NCBI GenBank assembly: GCA_003049485.1
Contig: PYST01000050.1
Coordinates: forward strand, 99,957-163,956
DNA from: Ophioceras dolichostomum
Taxonomy: Eukaryota > Ascomycota > Sordariomycetes > Magnaporthales > Ophioceraceae
DNA: 64,000 nt
Direction of reading: 5' to 3'
Under the pieces are notes generated by a model, which saw only the letters and a list, made by a program, of their open reading frames with translations, was not told the origin of the DNA and did not search any database. A program made the translations under genes and the position numbers. Positions 57,101 through 64,000 of the stretch are shown piece by piece. Positions within the stretch are counted from its first letter, which is position 1. Each line of letters begins with the position of its first letter.

Positions 57101-60100
57101 ACTGTGCTACAGGTCCGTACCATACAATCAATCCCTTCCGCCTACCACTCGATTATCATCAGTGGTATTCCGTCCCGAGCTCCGGTTGGTCCCGCCGATG
57201 TGCGCGATAATCGACGAAGGTACTTGGAGGGGAGAAAGACATGAAGCAACAGGAGAGCTAAGAAAGCCAACACAATGACCTGAAAATGCAAAATATGTTA
57301 TCCTGCTACAGAGTAGGCGAGCAGGTAGATTTGCGAGCGAAGAATACTGGTTCCACACGCTAGGCAGGACAACTCACCTGGCTTTGATGGCAACACGGCC
57401 CCCGGCGGAAACCTTTACCTTTCCGGGATTCTGTTCCGGTCACCATCCTTCCGAACATTGTGGAATCATTCGTGGGGCAGTCGCGAGACCGGTTCGGCCC
57501 CGTCGTCGGGTCGTATCTACTCCATCATCACGTTCTCGCTGCCCCTCCTTCACCTGATGCTGACTTTTCTCTTCCTCCTGTCACACTGGCACATCGAAAT
57601 GAAAACGGGTGTTCTCGGCGATTAGAGATGCCCGACGTGGAGGCCTGGGGCGCGCAGCGGCATAAAATGTCAGTTCTTGACTTAACCGTCCAGGCGCCTC
57701 TGGTGCTGCCTAAATTCCGTGGCAACTAGTACGGAAGATCTATGCTGTGACGCGCCGTGGTTGCCTATCACAAGTGACATATCACGTAGCAGCCATGAAA
57801 ATACGGTTGTGAAGTCCGTCCGTGTGGTAGACACGCGGCTTCGTGTGAGTTTGCCTCCGACTTGTGCGATAATGAATACGGGTTTGTGGATAGGGGAGGG
57901 GCGTTCGGCTAAGGTGCGGGGTTATCGGTTGCCTTTCCAGCGGTGGTGTGATGGTTCGCGCACCTCGACTTCGGCTGACGGAGAAAGTCTAAGGCTCGAG
58001 CATTCCAGGACACATAACCTAGCTGTAGCGGCTAGCACTCTCGATCTCTCGCATAGGTAGCCATCTTTATGCTGCTATATTCGCCGTACCCTGGCTTGCC
58101 AAGTTTATCCTATCGCAAGGCAAGGCTTGATGTGGGATCTCGGGTATCTAGCTGACCCTGCCCACTCCAGGAGATCGCCCACCTAAATTTTGGACATTTG
58201 AGACAGGAAAGAACGTCTCGACACTTTCCCACAGTGCTTTTAAGATCATTTTTCTTTTCCAAGACGTTCTATTTTTCATTTCCCCGAGCCGTAAGCATTT
58301 CCCAATCGTCTTGTCGAAAAAAAATCAAAAATAGAGCATCTTGAGATCGCTTCCTGGACCCCTCATCGGGCGGCTGGGTACTCGGCATGAGGCTCTCTGG
58401 CCCTCACCTACCGAATACAGACTAGTCGATGTAGTTCGGGTATGGTATAATGCACCTACTAGTAGTCATCTTGACTACAATGTTGCCTCCCATTGACAGC
58501 AGCAAAATTGGGCTTATAGAGCCCGAAAGGTTGCCTCTAATTACCCTTTTTGGGGGACAAGGCCACTCGAATGCATATGCAGACATCCCCTGAACATTTC
58601 GCAATAAGGCAATCAAACTTTGCCGATGTCTATTTGCCGAGGCACCTTCAGGAATCACACAGGCCGGGGCGTCTTAGGGGCGGTAGGACCTGGAAGGAGC
58701 GGTGTGCCGAAACAAGGCGAGCCAACTAAGGAACCGTGTGGAGGTTATTTTCCCACACGCCTCTTTTGAACGTGTGTGGTATACCAGAGCAACAAATACC
58801 GGCCTTGCCTTTCCCTGAACGCTGGGCCGACCCAAAAACGAGGCAACGTGCGGTTCGCCGAAATTAAGTTGAGATTCAAACGCCGTATGTGGCATGGAGA
58901 ACTCATTTCGCTTACTATTAGGTGCTTTCACAGCATTGATCAATACTAATCACCTACCGAGGAGCCGGGCATCTGTCTCACCCTTATTTCACTTGCCTGA
59001 GAAGCGCTATTCATTTTCGGTATTGTAGACTAATAGTGAAATCAGTAGCCTCAGGTTTCATTTGGAGGGGCGAGTTCTTCCCTTGAATTGCCGAGTGCCT
59101 AGTATGTGGTATGGTGCTCGCTATCGGATATCCGGTTTTCACCATTTTTGCTCTAGCCAGTTCATTCGCTCTGATAACCTGGAACATAAAGATGCCTGCT
59201 GTGAGTCATGTCCATTTTCACATCTTCACATGCCACAAGTGCACTTAGAATCAGGAGAGGAGGGCTCGTCGCCCTCCCCAGCCGTCCTTCGGGGCCGACG
59301 AAAGTGCAGAATGTTTTACGAGGGCGAATAAGCGGGCTCTAAGAGAGAGCCTTGCTTGCTTACTGTGGCGGAAAATGCACTTTGAAAAAGCAAAAACTCG
59401 CTCGGCTCCAAACGCCAAGTGTGTCTCTTGCCTGCCATGCCTCCTACTTCGCGCTGTGTGCCTAAAAAACCAAGAGATGCCAACGATCAGCCCTCTGCTC
59501 GGCACACCTTGTTGAGCAAGTTAGAAACAGGGCACGACGTCTAGACACAGCCACGCTTGGCAAGGCTGCAATGTTCTCGGATAAGTCGGGTAATCCTTGC
59601 TGGGCCGCTTTCCTCCGAAAACTGCACTTCGTCAGCCGCTGTCTTATCAATCAGATCAGCTGCGGCCGCTTTCTGCAAGGGAGGGCAAAAAGAACAACAC
59701 ATGAGGGGTGCGCATATGCCGACGTGCCGCCGACCCAGCCCTCACCGGACCGAAAGATCCGCGCGACAAACCCCCTCATTCGCCCACAACATCAGGGCGG
59801 GCGTGCAATACCGACGCTTTAGGGGCCGCCGGCCGAGCCTGGCGTCTAATATGCAGCTTTCTTTTTTTTTAGACGCAATGTCACTCTACGTCGTGTCATC
59901 AAGGAGGAGAAGGGAGGGAGGAAGGGTCGCAGAAGCTCGCCTGTTCACGCACGCCCCGAGTCATCGGAAGTCCGACGAAGGGAGCGGGCTGCTCCCTTCG
60001 AGAAATTTTCTTGCGTCTGATGGGGCTGTGCAAAGAAAAGGCATCCATAAGGCAGCAAGACGATTGGTGTGAGTGGAGACCCACCAAGAAGAGTAGTAGT

Positions 60101-60780
60101 CGGTGAAGCACTGAACGTCACCGTATCTTAGCGCGAGTGAGCTCTTTAATTGGTGTCGACTATGGCTGAACCTCTGCTTTCATGACAAGTACTCCGTTAC
60201 CCGACTTCCTTTTCGTTTATGTAGATTCTTCGTCTGAATGTCCGATGAAACCCTACCGCCCGTCCCTACTACATGCCTGCCGCGTCAAGCACATGCTCAT
60301 GAAAGTGAGCTCACGGCCGTAAACTGTCTGTTATCACAGTCGCATCCCATCACCATCACATCCAACTGCATCCTATTCCTGCGGTCCCACGAGGGAGGAC
60401 ACGAAGTGCGGCCCCCAAACGACTGTACGAAACCACAATTCTGCGTCGGCTTGACCGATGAGCGATGATTGGCCGGCGTGTCTTGATGCTACAAGGTCAA
60501 ACATGCGACATCTCCGGCAGGCAGGCAAGGAGGTCGGCAGAAAGGTTCGCAAACGGCTCGCATACCTACCTACATACTAGTCGTCGAGGCCATCCGGGTC
60601 CGCATGGAATGTCTATAAAACTTCGCCGTGACGTCCTCAAAATGCGAGGAGACGATGGCTCTGGGCTGGGGGGCCAACAGCCCCCCCTCGCTTCCTCAAT
60701 AGCCCCTCAGAACGTCGTGTTTTGTGTTAATATCCTGTCTGTACCTTTTCCCGTCTTCCATCTCATCGCTGCATAGCAGT
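54167..60780. other. 6.6 kb gene-free stretch between divergent genes
   Basis: No convincing gene on either strand. The left part (54.4-54.95 kb) is A/G-rich on the plus strand, i.e. a C/T-rich leader for the permease. The part at about 58.2-60.1 kb differs in composition, with A/T-rich patches and hairpins, including a perfect 10-base-arm hairpin at 59976-60000, and could be old mobile-element debris. No terminal repeats or transposase recognised. Confidence 0.5.
59976..60000. repeat. Perfect hairpin, 10-base arms
   Basis: CGAAGGGAGC and GCTCCCTTCG around a 5-base loop (GGGCT). CTGA-T follows 16 bases downstream, somewhat like the 3' end of a Helitron, though the spacing is longer than usual and no 5' end was found. 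Confidence 0.5.
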
Positions 60781-62961
60781 ATGCCTTCCTCTCCTAGCTC
60801 GCGTGGCCCTGGCGCAGCCGGAGCATCCGAGGCAACCACCCCTCGTCAGAATGCTTCGGCCCGACCCGTTCATGCCTCGCAGAAGAGGAGCGTGTGGAAG
60901 AACGTCCAGGCCATGTCGGGCCTTGTCCGCAACTTCGTCATCTGGCTCGTTTTCACCGGCCTCTTCATCGCCTTCATCCACCAGGTTCTGATCGAGGGTA
61001 ACATAGAGTTCAACCAGAAGTTGCTTGATGCCTCAACCACCAACTTACTCATCTCCATCTTCTCGCAGGCCTGGGTCATCCTTGCTGCAACCACTATCAT
61101 GGCCCTTTTGGCCGGCATCAAGCAGATCCTGGCCACTACTCGAGGCACGACGCTGGCTGCATTCCTGGGCATCGGCAACGCCTCCGGATGGTTGACGACC
61201 TTCACGCTTCTCGTTGCCGGCTGGGTCCCCAATCTCTGTCGGAGCTTCTCCTCTGCTCTCCTCGCCGAGGGGGGCTTGCTCTTGTTCTTCCTGGCACTTC
61301 CCCTGATTGGCCTGGCGTTTGGATCTATACTGAAAGGTAAGCATCGCTCATCACTCAGCCGCAACACACTAATACTAGTACATATTCCGGATAGTTATTA
61401 ATCAGCAATCAATCTCTGCCATGCAGTCCAAGCCGACTTTCAGTACTATTTCCAGGCCGGCCCAATTCAGCAAGCTGTGTATGCCGGCCTGACCCCCTTC
61501 GATAACCGGGTGCTCTCCGCAATACCCGTCTCCACCCTCTGCCTCTACTTCTCCAGCTGGATCGCAAGTCTCCTCGGCAACACCAAGTATGCCACCAGGT
61601 TCCCTATGGAGGACTGTAGCGTGGGCTGCCATTCATTCATCCTCCCCGCCGGCATCGAGTCTGCTCGTCTGGCCCTCCCGAACACCTACACACTGGAGTA
61701 TCCCATCTTCTCCAAGGACACCTTCGACAACGTAGAGACTATCAGGGTCAACAACGCACCCGGCACGGTGGTGGTCTACCGTGAGGTCACGGGTGGCTTC
61801 AACTTCGATCGCGATTCGGACTGTTTGTTCACAGGAGAGAGCCTGAACGACACCATCAGAGTTTGTATCCGCCAGGATGGTCCGTCCGTCATCGTTGGTA
61901 GGTACTTAGACACATTCATTCCTCGTCTCGAGAGACCCCGTCCCCGTGCCTGCCTCCCTAGGTACCTATGCGCACTTAACTGACACAACACCCTCCCCGA
62001 AACAGGATGGTCCGCCTGTCCAGACCACCTCTGGAAAGAAGGCACCGGCACATGCAGCCCCGCCCAACCCTGGGCGTCCGCACCCATCGAATGGGCCACA
62101 CAAATGTCCGCCTACAGGCAATTCACTGACACCTCCTACGACCGCCAAAACTTCTCCATCCTCGACGTGCAGCCCCTACGAGAGAAGCAGCTCCTCGCAC
62201 TCAACGCCACAGACTACATGCAGGTCTTCCGCACGATCTTCATCCCTCCCACCGTCATACCCTCAACAACAACAACAAACACCACAGGCATCCGCACTTC
62301 CTCCCGCATGACCCTCTTCCGCAAGCCCACCAAAGCCGACGTCTCCGGCGTCGAGGCCCTCCTCAACATGGTCGGCTGGGCGCACAGGACCTACCAGTCC
62401 GCCTTCCCGAGCGACAAGAACAGCATGACGAACTACCTGCACTCCTTCATGGCGATCCCCCTGCAGTGGACCGTGACGGCCGTCCAGCGCGCCAACTACA
62501 CCACGAACCTCGGCTTCTCCGTCCCCACCGAGCACCTGACGACCGCGACGGCGGGGTGGTCGCGCACGCGGCTCGTCATCCGCCCCTGGACCGGGTGGAC
62601 GTTCATCGGCGGCGCGGGCGCGCTGGTGCTCCTCGTGTTTAGCGGGCTGGTGTTCATCGCGCTGCAGCCTGTTCCGCTGTTGAGGGAGACGGGCATCGCG
62701 GAGCTGGATGGCGTTGAGGCTGCGAGGGAGCTTGTTGTGCAGAGGACGACGACGACGTCGAGGAGGGGACGCGGTGGTGGTGGGGAGGAGGTGGTGGTGG
62801 TCGAGAAGCAGAGGGGCTTGTTAGAGTTTGCGCCGAAGGCGAGCTCGATGTGGAGGGCGGCTAGGGACGTGTCATGGTGGCGGGTGGTGCCGAGGGCGGT
62901 GGTTGTGGAGGAGGAGGAGGGCTTTGTTCCGGTCAGCGATGAGGAGCCGAAGAGTGACTGA
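60781..62961 (+). CDS. Fungal five-span membrane protein with large Cys-containing ectodomain
   Basis: Exons 60781-61336, 61427-61897 and 62006-62961, in phase, giving 660 residues. A 40-residue disordered N-terminus precedes four predicted spans: 51-70 (NFVIWLVFTGLFIAFIHQVL), about 90-112, about 134-150 and 163-183. A long region of about 350 residues follows with paired cysteines (EDCSVGC, CSPAQ) and N-glycosylation sites, then one more span (GGAGALVLLVFSGLVFIAL) and an acidic, basic-patched tail. Topology suggests a plasma-membrane or vacuolar protein with a luminal or external domain. I recognise no named family, although the layout recalls other large fungal membrane proteins such as DUF3176. 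Intron 2 starts with GTAGGTAC and contains a full CCTAGGTACCTA motif. Function unknown. Confidence 0.75.
61957..61968. repeat. Dispersed palindromic motif inside an intron
   Basis: CCTAGGTACCTA within intron 2 (61898-62005) of the membrane-protein gene; same core as the intergenic copies. Confidence 0.7.
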
Positions 62962-63563
62962 GGTCGGGAGTTTCTTTTTCCTTTCTTGGTATCGCTAGAG
63001 TTTCGTGCTTCGTGCACTCTTCGTCTGTTTCTCCACCGCAGAACATTGACTTTAGTCATTACTACTACAGAGTCCAATTAGCTGATTAAGAGCCTAGGTA
63101 GCCTTCCTTTGTTTCGGGTACATGCATCAATAACAAATGGTGTAACAGGTTCTACACCTCAGATGCATGTGGTGGTCGGCCTGAACGTGCGGCTAGTAAG
63201 TGGTATATGCTGTTGCGAATGTCTTCGCTAAGCGCTTACCTACTACTTATTAAGTATCTGCGTGCCAAAAGTAGACTGAAAAGGCTCCAACAGTCTAGGA
63301 GTTCTCTGTGCGTGTGTGTGTGCTATCGGAGAATCTTCCATCTGGCAAACTGTACGTGTCTTTACCCAAGTGAACAATAAGAGAGTGAGTCAAATTATAT
63401 TGGGTACTAGTAGGCAGGTGATAGCCGCGGGATGGGACAGTGGCTAGACAGTGCTGCAAAATCCCTCACCACAACCACTTTGTGCACAATGGGACAGAGG
63501 TATTCTATTCTTGGAAATTTACAACTTCTCGAAGGGAATCGGAAGCGTGCTCGCAGGCCTTCG
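62962..63563. other. Intergenic, no gene seen
   Basis: The 3' flank of the membrane-protein gene. One CCTAGGTA copy at 63093-63100 and a short GTGTGTGT run near 63310. Nothing else recognised. Confidence 0.5.
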
Positions 63564-63962
63564 TCAGCCGCTCCCAGTGGACATGGCATCGTCATCTTTC
63601 TCATCACTCGAAGAGCTCAAAATCTCAAGGTCCATATCGCCCTCGTCGCCCCCCTCGTCGGCCTCGTAACCCTCGTCGCTCTCGTCGACCTCGGCACACT
63701 ACCATTCCACGTACTGCTCGAAGCCACCATGAGCTGACCCGAGCATCCAGGCTAACTCCCTTTTTCTCAACATCGTCGGAGCCGGGCCTATCGCGGTTCT
63801 AGTGGGCAGCTCCTTGACGACTTTTAGGGGCGTCCTGAGCTTGACACCGCCCGCCCTTCTAGGCCTTCCGGTGGCAGCGAGCTTCGTGACGCGCTTGAAC
63901 CTGCGGTAACGGGCAAGATTGTTGGTTAGCAGAGTAGTGGGGTGATAGTATTGCAGGCTACC
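63564..63962 (-). pseudogene. Possible broken gene end at right edge
   Basis: On the minus strand a 61-base intron-like segment (donor GTAGCC at 63961, branch GCTAACC, acceptor CAG at 63901) is followed by a protein-like frame. It is basic first (RFKRVTKLAATGRPRRAGG, LRTPLKVVKELPTR), then TAG at 63701-63699, then strongly acidic in the same frame (CAEVDESDEGYEADEGGDEG) to a TGA at 63566. The stop lies in the middle of coherent sequence. The upstream exon would need a phase that places TGA just before the donor, so a second lesion or a false splice guess is likely. The gene body would lie beyond the window. No family recognised. Confidence 0.3.
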
Positions 63963-64000
63963 TTTTGCGTCATAGCAGGAGACGGGGAGGTGAGGGGGGT

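Noticed and set aside
1..64000. tRNA, 5S rRNA, spliceosomal RNA, CRISPR array and telomere repeats
   Set aside because: Searched by eye for B-box, 5S and U6 core words, spaced repeats and TTAGGG runs; none found. A covariance-model scan would be needed to exclude small RNAs fully.

Overview
This window looks like chromosomal DNA of a filamentous ascomycete (Pezizomycotina, most likely a Sordariomycete; I cannot name the genus). The reasons are short introns of about 50-240 nt with GTRNGT donors, CTRAY-type branch points and YAG acceptors, GC-rich coding DNA, long intergenic gaps, and fungus-restricted families: HET, DUF3176, a Zn(II)2Cys6 regulator, an AA9 lytic polysaccharide monooxygenase, an ascomycete laccase ending in DSGI, and DUF8021. 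I rebuilt the spliced models by hand and checked reading phase at each junction. No tRNA, rRNA, CRISPR array or intact transposon was recognised.

Layout. 0-9.5 kb: a DUF3176 membrane protein running off the left edge, an unidentified 541-residue protein, a DHA2-type MFS exporter (four exons), and a decayed small Cys-containing gene. 9.5-16 kb: gene-free. 16-19.2 kb: the intronless spliceosome-disassembly factor Ntr1/TFIP11. 22.4-24.6 kb: a secreted laccase (three exons) behind a clear TATA box. 26.9-28.6 kb: an astacin-type zinc metalloprotease with no leader peptide. 30.5-32.5 kb: a HET-domain protein. 33.3-39.2 kb: an MDR-family reductase, a five-exon C2HC + Zn2Cys6 transcription factor and a secreted CBM9-like protein, all on the minus strand. 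41.5-43.8 kb: a small Cys-containing protein and an AA9 monooxygenase. 45.7-50.9 kb: an unknown 230-residue protein, a secreted DUF8021 protein, a sequencing gap beside tandem repeats, and a secreted modular Cys-rich protein. 51.9-54.2 kb: a six-exon amino-acid permease. 54.2-60.8 kb: gene-free. 60.8-63 kb: a fungal multi-pass membrane protein. The right edge holds a possible broken gene.

The genes do not form an obvious biosynthetic cluster. The functional theme is extracellular life on plant material: laccase, AA9, a CBM9-like protein, DUF8021, the Cys-rich protein, an amino-acid permease and an exporter. HET supplies self/non-self recognition. The least explained objects are the Cys-rich precursor at 49.3-50.9 kb, with exon-aligned repeats, dibasic sites and a small-residue Cys-rich C-terminal domain, and a palindromic AGGTACCT-type motif scattered through intergenic DNA and some introns.
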